Shown here in pieces: positions 35,836 through 44,369 of a stretch of DNA of 63,953 nucleotides. This DNA is from Mycobacterium sp. UM_CSW (GTDB lineage: Bacteria > Actinomycetota > Actinomycetes > Mycobacteriales > Mycobacteriaceae): NCBI RefSeq assembly GCF_000455205.1, contig NZ_AUWQ01000046.1, forward strand, positions 1 through 63,953. The letters are read 5' to 3'. The notes below the pieces were generated by a model that worked only from the letters and a program-made list of their open reading frames with translations, did not search any database and was not told the origin of the DNA. Each line of letters opens with the position of its first letter. Positions within the stretch are counted from its first letter, which is position 1. Made by a program: the position numbers and the translations under genes.

Positions 35836-36486
35836 ATGCCCATCACGGTTGCGCTCGTCGACGACTACGACGTCGTCGTCAAGGGCGTGGCCAACATGCT
35901 CGAGCCCTACCGCGACCGCGTCGTGATCGCGGAGCTCGACTCCACCATGCCCGTCGAGGACACCGTCGACATCGTCCTGTACGACTCGTTTGCCCAGCCG
36001 GAATCAGACCACGAGGAGATCGCCGTCCTGGTGGCCAATCCCCGGGCGCACCGAGTTGTGGTCTACACCTGGAACTTTCACCCAGATCTCGTCGAGAGCG
36101 CGCGGCGACAGGGCGCGCACGGGTACCTGTCCAAGACGCTGCCCGCGCGCGAGCTGGTCGCCGCGCTGGAGGCGGTGCATTCCGGCGAGGAGGTGATCAG
36201 CGACGTGGCCTTGCGCGCCCGCAGCGCACCCGGCCTGGACTGGCCCGGACGCGGCGAGGGGCTCAGCGACCGGGAGGCGGAGATTCTGGCGCTGATCACC
36301 CAGGGAAAGAGCAATGCCGACGTCGCGCGGTTGACCTACCTGAGTCCCAACACCGTGAAGTCCTACATTCGGACGATCTACCGCAAGCTAGGCGTCGCCA
36401 GCCGCACCCAGGCGGTGCTGTGGGGCGTCGACCACGGGTTCACGCCGGATCATCACCGCATCGAGCATTGGCGCGGCGGGCCCTAG
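35836..36486 (+). CDS. NarL/FixJ-type response regulator with LuxR DNA-binding domain
   Basis: A 216-aa protein. The receiver domain (1-120) has the acidic pair in [10 protein letters not shown], a phosphoacceptor Asp in DIVLYDSF near residue 52 and the conserved Lys in GYLSKTLPA. The LuxR helix-turn-helix (150-205) reads [21 protein letters not shown], then [17 protein letters not shown]. No histidine kinase gene is adjacent, so it is an orphan. The divergent 51-aa gene and paralogue pair are candidate targets. Its stop overlaps the convergent methyltransferase stop by 4 bp. Confidence 0.9.
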   Translation: MPITVALVDDYDVVVKGVANMLEPYRDRVVIAELDSTMPVEDTVDIVLYDSFAQPESDHEEIAVLVANPRAHRVVVYTWNFHPDLVESARRQGAHGYLSKTLPARELVAALEAVHSGEEVISDVALRARSAPGLDWPGRGEGLSDREAEILALITQGKSNADVARLTYLSPNTVKSYIRTIYRKLGVASRTQAVLWGVDHGFTPDHHRIEHWRGGP

Positions 36487-37385
36487 GCCAGGGTCGCCGT
36501 CAGGTAGCCCGAATTGCGGCCGAAGGGGCTCAGCTCGTCGTTGGGCAACTCGAACCCGTTGGCGGCGTAGCACTGTTCGGTGGTGCGGATGTCCACCCGC
36601 CAACCGTGCCCGGCGAGGTATTCCGCGGCGGTGTTGCGCTCGCCGGTGTAGAACAACTCGGCCAGGTTGATGTTGGAGCCGATGCGGCGCGACCGCTCGG
36701 TCAGCCGTTGCGCCCAGTCCGAGGGGACGTTGCGCATGTCCAGGTGTTCGGTCGCGATCCGGCTGCCGGGTGCGGAGAGCGCGGCGATGTTGTCGAACAG
36801 GCGGTCCTGGGCGTCGGGCGGCAGGTAGGGGAGCAGGCCTTCGGCGCTCCATGCCGTCGGCCGTGCGGTGTCCAGCCCGGCTGCCACCAGCGCCGCCGGC
36901 CAGTCGTCGCGCAGGTCGATGGCGACGGTGCGGCGCTGCGCGGCCGGTTCGGCGCCCAGGCCAGCCAGGGTGCGCGTCTTGAAGTCGATGACCGCGGGTT
37001 GGTCGATCTCGTAGACCACCGTGTCGGCCGGCCAGTTCAGCCGGTAGGCCCGGGTGTCCAGGCCGGACGCCAGGATGACGGCCTGCCTGATGCCTGAGCC
37101 GGTCGCCTGGGTGAAGAAGTCGTCGAAGAAGCGGGTGCGCACGGCGATCTGCTCTTTCATGGTCCGGCGGCTCAGCACCGGATCGTCCTCCGCGGGCCCG
37201 ATCTCGCCGTCGATCAGCTTGACGAAGGTGTCGATGCCGACCGCCCGCACCAGCGGGTCCGCCCACGGGTCGTCGAGCAGCGGATCCGGGCCCTGGGACG
37301 CCATGGCGCGCGATGCGGCGACGGCCGTCGCGGTCGCGCCGACGCTGGACGCCAGATCCCAGGTGTCGTTTTCGGTGCGGGTCAT
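36483..37385 (-). CDS. SAM-dependent methyltransferase, TIGR00027 family
   Basis: A 300-aa protein of the large mycobacterial family also seen as Rv0830 and relatives. Diagnostics are the N-terminal [19 protein letters not shown], the motif I region [16 protein letters not shown], and the late [16 protein letters not shown] and [11 protein letters not shown] segments. The start is MTRTENDTW at 37385; an in-frame GTG at 37403 is less likely. Substrates of this family are not established. Confidence 0.9.
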   Translation of the reverse strand: MTRTENDTWDLASSVGATATAVAASRAMASQGPDPLLDDPWADPLVRAVGIDTFVKLIDGEIGPAEDDPVLSRRTMKEQIAVRTRFFDDFFTQATGSGIRQAVILASGLDTRAYRLNWPADTVVYEIDQPAVIDFKTRTLAGLGAEPAAQRRTVAIDLRDDWPAALVAAGLDTARPTAWSAEGLLPYLPPDAQDRLFDNIAALSAPGSRIATEHLDMRNVPSDWAQRLTERSRRIGSNINLAELFYTGERNTAAEYLAGHGWRVDIRTTEQCYAANGFELPNDELSPFGRNSGYLTATLA

Positions 37386-37460
37386 CCGCGAACCTCTTTC
37401 CACGCAGTCGTTACTTAGGCCGTTTAAGCGATATCCCGACTATACGCACGGTCCGATGTG

Positions 37461-37466
37461 TACGCT
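37461..37466 (+). promoter_or_regulatory. Predicted -10 for leaderless vapB11
   Basis: TACGCT fits TANNNT and ends 7 nt before the vapB ATG at 37473, so transcription probably begins at the start codon. Leaderless antitoxin messages are common in mycobacteria. Confidence 0.45.
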
Positions 37467-37472
37467 TGGTGT

Positions 37473-37682
37473 ATGTCACGCACCAATATCGACATCGACG
37501 ACGAGCTCGCCGCCGAGGTGATGCGGAGGTTCGGCCTCTCTACCAAAAAAGCCGCCGTTGACCTCGCTCTGCGACGGCTGGTGGGTCTGCCCTTGACCCG
37601 CGAATTCCTGCTGGGGCTCGAAGGAGTCGGCTGGGATGGCGACCTCGATGACTTGCGAAGCGAACGGCCCGCCACGTTCTGA
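37473..37682 (+). CDS. vapB11: Type II antitoxin VapB11
   Basis: A 69-aa antitoxin with an N-terminal ribbon-helix-helix ([20 protein letters not shown]) and the C-terminal toxin-binding part ending [14 protein letters not shown]. It sits between ilvA and treZ, the same relative place as Mtb Rv1560. The ATG at 37473 is chosen over an in-frame GTG at 37458. Its stop overlaps the vapC ATG (TGATG), as in coupled TA pairs. Confidence 0.9.
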   Translation: MSRTNIDIDDELAAEVMRRFGLSTKKAAVDLALRRLVGLPLTREFLLGLEGVGWDGDLDDLRSERPATF

Positions 37683-38086
37683 TGATCCTCGTTGACACGT
37701 CGGCCTGGATCGAATACTTCCGCGCTACCGGCTCGGCCGCCGCGACCGAAGTGCGCCGACTGATCTCCGACGAAGAGCGTCAAATCGCGATGTGCGAGCC
37801 CATCGCGATGGAGATCCTGAGCGGAGCGACCAACGACGACGCCTACGTGATGCTCGAGCGGCTCGTGAACGGCTTGCCCTCGTTGGGCGTGGACAACGCG
37901 ATCGATTTTCGGGCCGCCGCCAACATCTATCGCGCGGCCCGGCGCGCAGGGAAAACGATTCGGAGCATCAACGACTGCCTCATCGCGTCGGTCGCGATCC
38001 GCCATGGTGCCCGCATCGTCCACCGCGACGCAGACTTCGACGTCATCGCGCGAATGACCAACCTAAAGGTGACATCGCTGCGCTGA
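37682..38086 (+). CDS. vapC11: Type II toxin VapC11 (PIN-domain ribonuclease)
   Basis: A 134-aa PIN-domain RNase, the same length as Mtb VapC11 (Rv1561), which cleaves tRNA. The acidic active site is complete: Asp5 (MILVDTSAW), Glu44 (PIAMEILSGA), Asp98 (SINDCLIA) and Asp116/Asp118 (HRDADFD). The gene appears intact and paired with its antitoxin. It is convergent with treZ, 6 bp away. Confidence 0.93.
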   Translation: MILVDTSAWIEYFRATGSAAATEVRRLISDEERQIAMCEPIAMEILSGATNDDAYVMLERLVNGLPSLGVDNAIDFRAAANIYRAARRAGKTIRSINDCLIASVAIRHGARIVHRDADFDVIARMTNLKVTSLR

Positions 38087-38092
38087 GAGCGG

Positions 38093-39826
38093 TCAGCTCT
38101 GCTCGCGCACCGAGAGCACGGCGAACGAATGCGCGGGCAGCTTGGCGCTGTCGGCGTCGACCTTCGGCTCGCCCCAGGCGAGCACGAGCTCGCCGGTCAC
38201 CGGCACGGTCACCGGCTCGGCGCCCAGGTTGCAGGCGATGCGTAATCCGCCGCGGTGCAGCGTGATCCAGCGCTCGGCCTCGTCGTATTCGACGACGAGG
38301 TGCTGCAGCCACGGGTCGGCCATGTCGGCGTCGGCGCGCCGCAGCGCGATCAGATCCCGATAAATGCCGAGCAGGCGGGCGTGCTCACCGGCGCCGACCT
38401 CGCCCCAATCCAGCTTTGAGCGTTGAAATGTCTCCGGGTCCTGCGGATCGGGGATGTCGTCGGCGTTCCAGCCGTGTTCGGCGAACTCGGCCTTGCGTCC
38501 CTCGGCCGTGGCCCGCGCCAGCTCCGGTTCGGGATGCGAGCTGAAGAATTGGAACGGTGTCGACGCGCCCCATTCCTCGCCCATGAAAAGCATTGCGGTG
38601 TAGGGCGATCCGAGGACCAGCGCGGCCTTGATTGCCAGCTGGCCGGGGCTCAGGTTCTGGGAGGGGCGATCGCCGAGCGCCCGGTTGCCGACCTGATCAT
38701 GCGTGCAGGTGTAGGTGACCAGCCGGGTGGCCGGGATGGTCGCGGTGTCCAGCGGTCGCCCGTGGCGGCGGCGCCGGAACGACGAGTAGGTGCCGGCGTG
38801 GAAGTAACCGCGCCGCAACGTCTCCGCCAGGGTGGCGAGTGAACCGAAATCGGCGTAGTAGCCCTGCCGCTCCCCGGACACGGCGGTGTGGATGGCGTGG
38901 TGGATGTCGTCGGCCCACTGCGCGGTCAGCCCGTAGCCGTTGCGATCGCGCGGGGTGATCAACCGCGGGTCGTTGAGGTCGCTTTCGGCGACGAGCGACA
39001 ACGGGCGGCCCAGTTGGCTTGACAGCGCGTCGGTTTCCGTGGCTAGTTCCTCGAGGATATGGATGGCCGTGGTGTCCACCAGCGCGTGGACGGCGTCGAG
39101 CCGCAGGCCGTCGGCGTGGAAGTCGCGCATCCAGCGCAGCGCGCAGCCGATGATGTAGCGGCGCACCTCGTCGGAGTCGGCGTCGGCGATGTTGATGCCC
39201 TCGCCCCACGGGTTGCTCGCCGACGACAGGTAGGGGCCGAAGCGCGGCAGGTAGTTCCCCGACGGGCCGAGATGGTTGAACACCGCGTCGATCAGCACCC
39301 CCAGCCCGCGCGAGTGGCAGGCGTCGACGAACCGGACCAGGCCGTCGGGTCCGCCGTAGGGCTCATGCACGCTGTACCACAGCACGCCGTCGTACCCCCA
39401 GCCGTGGGTGCCGGCGAAGGAGTTGACCGGCATCAGCTCGACGAAGTCGACCCCGAGATCGACCAAGTAGCCCAGCTTTTCGAGGGCCGAATCGAAGGTG
39501 CCGCCGGCGGTGAACGTACCGACGTGCATCTCGTAGATCACCGCCCCTTCGACCGACCGGCCGGCCCAGCCGTCGTCGGTCCAGGCGGCGTCGGCGGGGT
39601 CCCACAGCTGCGAGCGTTCGTGCACCCCGTCGGGCTGGCGGGGCGAGCGGGGGTCGGGCAGCACCGTGGGGTCGTCGTCGAGCAGGTACCCGTAACGCGC
39701 CCCCCGCGACGCATCGACGTCCGCGTGCCACCAGCCGTCGTCGGACGGTGTCATCGGGTGCACGGCGCCATCGACGTCGAGGCGCACCCGCGCGGGTTTG
39801 GGCGCCCAGACCCGGAATTCAGTCAT
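38093..39826 (-). CDS. treZ: Malto-oligosyltrehalose trehalohydrolase
   Basis: A 577-aa GH13 enzyme, the Mtb Rv1562c homologue. It cleaves trehalose from maltooligosyl-trehalose, the last step of the TreY-TreZ route from glycogen. An N-terminal immunoglobulin-like domain (FRVWAPKPARVRL) precedes the TIM barrel. Catalytic regions are DGLRLDAVHALVD (nucleophile Asp), LVAESDLNDP (acid Glu) and TCTHDQVGN. The ATG overlaps the treY 3' end by 8 bp. Confidence 0.95.
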   Translation of the reverse strand: MTEFRVWAPKPARVRLDVDGAVHPMTPSDDGWWHADVDASRGARYGYLLDDDPTVLPDPRSPRQPDGVHERSQLWDPADAAWTDDGWAGRSVEGAVIYEMHVGTFTAGGTFDSALEKLGYLVDLGVDFVELMPVNSFAGTHGWGYDGVLWYSVHEPYGGPDGLVRFVDACHSRGLGVLIDAVFNHLGPSGNYLPRFGPYLSSASNPWGEGINIADADSDEVRRYIIGCALRWMRDFHADGLRLDAVHALVDTTAIHILEELATETDALSSQLGRPLSLVAESDLNDPRLITPRDRNGYGLTAQWADDIHHAIHTAVSGERQGYYADFGSLATLAETLRRGYFHAGTYSSFRRRRHGRPLDTATIPATRLVTYTCTHDQVGNRALGDRPSQNLSPGQLAIKAALVLGSPYTAMLFMGEEWGASTPFQFFSSHPEPELARATAEGRKAEFAEHGWNADDIPDPQDPETFQRSKLDWGEVGAGEHARLLGIYRDLIALRRADADMADPWLQHLVVEYDEAERWITLHRGGLRIACNLGAEPVTVPVTGELVLAWGEPKVDADSAKLPAHSFAVLSVREQS

Positions 39827-42119
39827 GCCGGCGTTCCAACAGGACGACGGGCAGGTCCGAGAACAACTGGGCGGCCGACGTCGCCCCGCTGGCCACGGCG
39901 CCGGACATGGCGTCGGTCCAGGTGCCCTCGGGCAGCGGCACCACGGTGTTGCCCCAGCCCTTTTCGGCCAGCCGGACTGTCCAGCGGGTCACCGCGACCA
40001 GAACGTCGTCGCCGCGGCGAAACGCCACCACGTGGTCGGCGGCATCGCCTTCGGCGAGCACCGGCCGATGGGCCCCCCGCAGGAACGTCTCCGGGCGGGC
40101 GCGGCGGACCCGAAGCGCCGTGGCGACGACGCGAATCTTCGGATGCTGCAGGTCTTTCAGGGCGGCGCGGCGGGCGGCATAGTCGACGGCGCGCCGGTTG
40201 TCGGGGTCGACCAGGCTGTCGTCCCACAACTCGGTGCCCTGGTAGACGTCCGGTGTCCCGGGCACGGTGAGCGCGAGCAGCTTCTGGCCGAGCGCGTCAC
40301 TTGCGGCGTGCGGATTGAGTTGGGCCACAAGCTCGGTCAACTGACCGGCCACCGGGCCGTCGAGGATAGTGTCCAGCCAGCGGTGTACCGCGTCCTCAAA
40401 GGCGGTGTCTGGGTCGTTCCACGAGGTGTGCCAGGCCGCCTCCCGGATGGCCTTCTCGGCGTAGGCGTGCAGCCGGGCGCGCAGTTCCCCGGTCACCTGG
40501 CCGCTGACCGGCCACACCCCGAAGATGTTCTGCCACAGGAACTGTCCGGTCGCGGGATCGGGCGAGGGCGCCTGGACCTCCCAGCGGGCCAGGAACTCGG
40601 TCCACAGTGACGGCACCTGGGACAGCACGCCGATGCGGGCCCGCACGTCCTCGCCGCGCTTGGTGTCATGGGTGGTCAGCGTCGTCATCGTGTGCGGCCA
40701 CAACCGGGCGCGGTCGGCGGCGCTCTGCTGAAACTCCGCCAGGCCGACGCCGAAGCGGTGCGGTTCGCCGCCCACCTCGTTGAGCGAGACCAGCCGGGCG
40801 TCGCGGTAGAACAGGCAGTCCTCGACGGCCTTGGCGGTCACCGCGCCGCAGAGCTGCTGCAGCCGGGTCGCGGGCTCGCCGCCCTCGGCCAATGCGGCCG
40901 CCAGCACCTGCAGCGCGGGCCCCAATTGCGGTGACTGGGCCTGGGTTTCGGCCAACGCCGTGGGCAGCAGGGCGACCAGGCTGGGGTAGTCGCTGCGGTA
41001 GACGCCGATGTGGGTGAGCAGCGCGGCGATCGCGTCGGGCAGCAGCGGGTGATCGGTGCCCGCCGTCGCCGCGACCGCCCGTCGCAGCCGGGCCAGCTCG
41101 CTGCCCAGGGTCTGGGTGGCGGCGCGAACCTTCAGCTCGGCGAGCAGCGCGGGCATGGCGCCGTAATCCACCCCCGCCGAGTCGACGAGCGCGGTGAGCG
41201 CCTCCTCCCCGGCCGGGTCGACGAAGACGCCGCCCACCTGCCGGAGCACGTCGTAGCCGGTGGTGCCGGCGACCGGAAGCGTCGGCTCGAGGGCCTCGTC
41301 GACGGCGAGGATCTTCTCGATGACGATCCACGCGTCGGGCCCGAGCAGCTCGCGCAGTCGGGCCAAATACCCGCAGGGATCGGACAATCCGTCGGGGTGG
41401 TCGATGCGCACGCCGTCGACGAGTCCCTCGTCGAACCAGCGGGCGATTTCGGCGTGGCTGGCGTCGAACACCTCGCGGTCCTCTTGCCGCAGCCCGGCCA
41501 GCGAGGTGATCGAGAAGAAGCGCCGGTAGCCGGTGACCCCGTTGCGCCAGCCCACCAACCGGTAGTGCTGGCGGTCGTGAACCTGCGGGCCGCTGCCCTC
41601 CGCGGTGCCCGGGGCGATGGGCAGCGCCAGATCGCCGAGCCGCAGCCGGTCGCCGTCGACCTTCAGGTCGGCCGCGTCGTCGTCGGAACCCAGTATTGGC
41701 AGCACAATTCGGCCGTCGTCGTCGAGGTCCCAGTCGATGTCGAAGAACGCCGCGTACTGCGAGCCCCTGCCGTGCCGCAGTACGTCCCACCACCACGCGT
41801 TCTGCTCGGGGTCGTCGATGCCGACGTGGTTGGGCACGATGTCGACGATCAGGCCCATGCCGCGCGACCGGGCAGCCGCGGACAGCCGGGCCAGGCCGTC
41901 GGCGCCGCCCAGCTCCGGTGCGACCGTGGTGGGATCGGTGACGTCGTAGCCGTGGTTCGACCCCCGGGCGGCGGTCAGCACCGGAGAGAGGTAGAGATGC
42001 GTTACGCCGAGTTCGTCGAGGTAATCCAGCAGGTTCTCGGCGTCGGCGAAGGTGAACGCGAACCCGCTGGACTCACCACGCAACTGCAGCCGGTAGGTGG
42101 ACAGGACGGGAAAGGTCAT
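39819..42119 (-). CDS. treY: Maltooligosyl trehalose synthase
   Basis: A 766-aa GH13 enzyme, the Mtb Rv1563c homologue. It converts the reducing-end alpha-1,4 bond of a glucan into an alpha,alpha-1,1 trehalose bond. Signatures are the N-terminal STYRLQLR, VDIVPNHVGI, DGVRIDHPDGLSDP (nucleophile Asp), IEKILAVDEAL (catalytic Glu) and TTHDTKRGEDVRAR. It sits 3 bp downstream of treX and overlaps treZ, so all three are one operon. Confidence 0.95.
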   Translation of the reverse strand: MTFPVLSTYRLQLRGESSGFAFTFADAENLLDYLDELGVTHLYLSPVLTAARGSNHGYDVTDPTTVAPELGGADGLARLSAAARSRGMGLIVDIVPNHVGIDDPEQNAWWWDVLRHGRGSQYAAFFDIDWDLDDDGRIVLPILGSDDDAADLKVDGDRLRLGDLALPIAPGTAEGSGPQVHDRQHYRLVGWRNGVTGYRRFFSITSLAGLRQEDREVFDASHAEIARWFDEGLVDGVRIDHPDGLSDPCGYLARLRELLGPDAWIVIEKILAVDEALEPTLPVAGTTGYDVLRQVGGVFVDPAGEEALTALVDSAGVDYGAMPALLAELKVRAATQTLGSELARLRRAVAATAGTDHPLLPDAIAALLTHIGVYRSDYPSLVALLPTALAETQAQSPQLGPALQVLAAALAEGGEPATRLQQLCGAVTAKAVEDCLFYRDARLVSLNEVGGEPHRFGVGLAEFQQSAADRARLWPHTMTTLTTHDTKRGEDVRARIGVLSQVPSLWTEFLARWEVQAPSPDPATGQFLWQNIFGVWPVSGQVTGELRARLHAYAEKAIREAAWHTSWNDPDTAFEDAVHRWLDTILDGPVAGQLTELVAQLNPHAASDALGQKLLALTVPGTPDVYQGTELWDDSLVDPDNRRAVDYAARRAALKDLQHPKIRVVATALRVRRARPETFLRGAHRPVLAEGDAADHVVAFRRGDDVLVAVTRWTVRLAEKGWGNTVVPLPEGTWTDAMSGAVASGATSAAQLFSDLPVVLLERRHD

Positions 42120-42122
42120 GCG

Positions 42123-44336
42123 TCACAGGGTCTTACGAAGGATCAGCAGCGAACGTGAGGGCAGCGAGACCTTCTCTTCGGCGCTGACCACCTGATCCGC
42201 CTCACCGGCGGGATGATTGGTGTCCAGCTCCACGGTCCACTCCTGGGCATAGTCCTCGGGCGGCATCACGAACTCGACCCGGTCTTCGCCGGCGTTGAAG
42301 CACAACAGGAACGAGTCGTCGACCACGCGCTCGCCGCGGGCGTTGGGTGCGGTGATGGCGTCGCCGTTGAGGAACACCGCCACGCACTTGTGAATGCTCT
42401 CGCCCCAGTCCTCGTGCGTCATCTCGCGGCTACTCGGATTCAGCCAGGCGATGTCGCGTACCTCGTCGCCGCTTCGGATCGGCTCGCCCTCGAAGAACCG
42501 GCGCCGGCGAAACACCGGATGGTTCTTGCGCAGGGTGGTCACCTTGCGCGCGAACGCCAGCAGATCCGCGTTCTTTTCGACCAATGACCAGTCCATCCAA
42601 GACAATTCGGAGTCCTGGCAGTAGACGTTGTTGTTGCCGCTCTGTGTGCGGCCGAACTCGTCGCCGTGCGCGATCATCGGCGTGCCCTGGCTGACCAGCA
42701 ACGTGGCCCAGAAGTTGCGCATTTGGCGGCCGCGCAGCTCCAGGATCTCGGGGTCGTCGGTGGGACCTTCGACGCCGCAGTTCCACGACCGGTTGTGGCT
42801 TTCGCCGTCGCGGTTGTCCTCGCCGTTGGCCATGTTGTGCTTCTCGTTGTAGGAGACCAGGTCGTTGAGCGTGAACCCGTCGTGGGCGGTGACGAAGTTG
42901 ATGCTGGCGCTGGGGCGCCGGCCGGTCACCTCATAGAGGTCCGACGACCCGGTCAGCCGGGAGGCGAACTCGCCCAGGGTCGCGGGTTCGCCCCGCCAGT
43001 AGTCGCGCACAGTATCGCGATACTTCCCGTTCCACTCGGTCCACAAACCCGGGAAATTTCCGACCTGGTAGCCCCCCTCGCCGACGTCCCACGGCTCGGC
43101 GATTAATTTGACCTGGCTGATCACCGGATCCTGCTGCACCAGGTCGAAAAACGCGCTCAGCCGGTCGACGTCGTGCAGCTCGCGGGCCAGCGTGGCGGCC
43201 AGGTCGAAGCGGAACCCGTCGACGTGCATCTCGAGTACCCAGTAGCGCAGCGAGTCCATGATCAGCTGCAGCACGTGCGGGTGACGGGGGTTCAGGCTGT
43301 TGCCGGTGCCGGTGTAGTCCTTGTACAACCGCAGGTCCGTGTCGACGAGCCGGTAGTAGGCAGCGTTGTCGATGCCGCGGAAGTTGATCGTGGGGCCGAG
43401 GTGATTGCCCTCGGCGGTGTGGTTGTACACCACGTCGAGGATGACCTCGATGCCGGCCTCGTGGAAGCTGCGCACCATGGACTTGAACTCGGCGACGCTG
43501 GCGGTGCGGTTGGCCGCGTACTGGTTGTGCGGGGCGAAAAAGCCAAAGGTGTTGTAGCCCCAGTAGTTTCGCAGCCCCAGGTCCAGAAGTCGCGAGTCGT
43601 GCATGAACTGGTGAACGGGCATCAGCTCGATGGCGGTGACGTTGAGCGACTTGAGGTGGTCGATGACCACCGGGTGGGCCAGCCCGGCGTAGGTGCCCCG
43701 AAGCTGCTCGGGGACGCCGGGATGGGTCTGCGTCATGCCCTTGACGTGGGCCTCGTAGATGACGGTCTCGTGGTATGGGGTGAGCGGGGCCCGGTCGGAG
43801 CCCCAGTCGAAGAACGGGTTGCTCACCACGCTGGTCATGGTGTGGCCGAGCGAGTCCACCATGGGCGGAGTACCGGGATCGAGCCCGTCGGCGTTCGGGC
43901 CGTCTGGGTCGACGGCCTTGAGGTCGTAGGAGAACAGTGCCTGCCCGAATTGGAAATCGCCGTGAAAGGCCTTGCCGTACGGGTCCAACAGCAGCTTGCT
44001 GGGGTCACACCGGTGCCCGGCCGCCGGGTCGAAGGGCCCGTACACCCGAAAGCCATAGCGCTGGCCCGGGACGATGTTCGGCAGATAGGCGTGCCAGACG
44101 AACCCGTCGACCTCATCCAGCGGGATGCGCGACTCGCTGCCGTCGCCGTCGATCAGGCACAGCTCGACCTTGTCGGCGATCTCGGAGAACAGCGAAAAGT
44201 TCGTGCCCGCCCCGTCATAGGAGGCGCCGAGCGGGTAAGGATTTCCCGGCCAAACGGTGGCCAGTCTTGGTTGGGCCGTGCCGGCATCGCGTGCGGCGGC
44301 GGCTTTGCCCGAGCCTGGTTTCTTCGTAGGCATCAT
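42123..44336 (-). CDS. treX: Glycogen debranching enzyme TreX (isoamylase type)
   Basis: A 737-aa GH13 isoamylase, the Mtb Rv1564c homologue (721 aa). It hydrolyses alpha-1,6 branches of glycogen to supply linear chains to TreY. It has an N-terminal CBM48-like domain (GASYDGAGTNFSLFSE), then VVYNHTAEG, DGFRFDLAATL (nucleophile), AEPWDVGEGGYQVGNFP (acid) and FVTAHDGFTLNDLV. Two adjacent ATG codons at the start (44336 and 44333) make the exact start uncertain. Confidence 0.95.
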   Translation of the reverse strand: MMPTKKPGSGKAAAARDAGTAQPRLATVWPGNPYPLGASYDGAGTNFSLFSEIADKVELCLIDGDGSESRIPLDEVDGFVWHAYLPNIVPGQRYGFRVYGPFDPAAGHRCDPSKLLLDPYGKAFHGDFQFGQALFSYDLKAVDPDGPNADGLDPGTPPMVDSLGHTMTSVVSNPFFDWGSDRAPLTPYHETVIYEAHVKGMTQTHPGVPEQLRGTYAGLAHPVVIDHLKSLNVTAIELMPVHQFMHDSRLLDLGLRNYWGYNTFGFFAPHNQYAANRTASVAEFKSMVRSFHEAGIEVILDVVYNHTAEGNHLGPTINFRGIDNAAYYRLVDTDLRLYKDYTGTGNSLNPRHPHVLQLIMDSLRYWVLEMHVDGFRFDLAATLARELHDVDRLSAFFDLVQQDPVISQVKLIAEPWDVGEGGYQVGNFPGLWTEWNGKYRDTVRDYWRGEPATLGEFASRLTGSSDLYEVTGRRPSASINFVTAHDGFTLNDLVSYNEKHNMANGEDNRDGESHNRSWNCGVEGPTDDPEILELRGRQMRNFWATLLVSQGTPMIAHGDEFGRTQSGNNNVYCQDSELSWMDWSLVEKNADLLAFARKVTTLRKNHPVFRRRRFFEGEPIRSGDEVRDIAWLNPSSREMTHEDWGESIHKCVAVFLNGDAITAPNARGERVVDDSFLLCFNAGEDRVEFVMPPEDYAQEWTVELDTNHPAGEADQVVSAEEKVSLPSRSLLILRKTL

Positions 44337-44346
44337 CTGACCTTAT

Positions 44347-44362
44347 CCGCGCCCGGGCGCGG
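44347..44362. repeat. 16-bp perfect palindrome CCGCGCCCGGGCGCGG
   Basis: Lies in the 33-bp gap between the acyltransferase stop (44370) and the treX start (44336). It could be a terminator-like stem or a binding site affecting treX expression relative to the upstream gene. Confidence 0.5.
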
Positions 44363-44369
44363 CGGCCTG

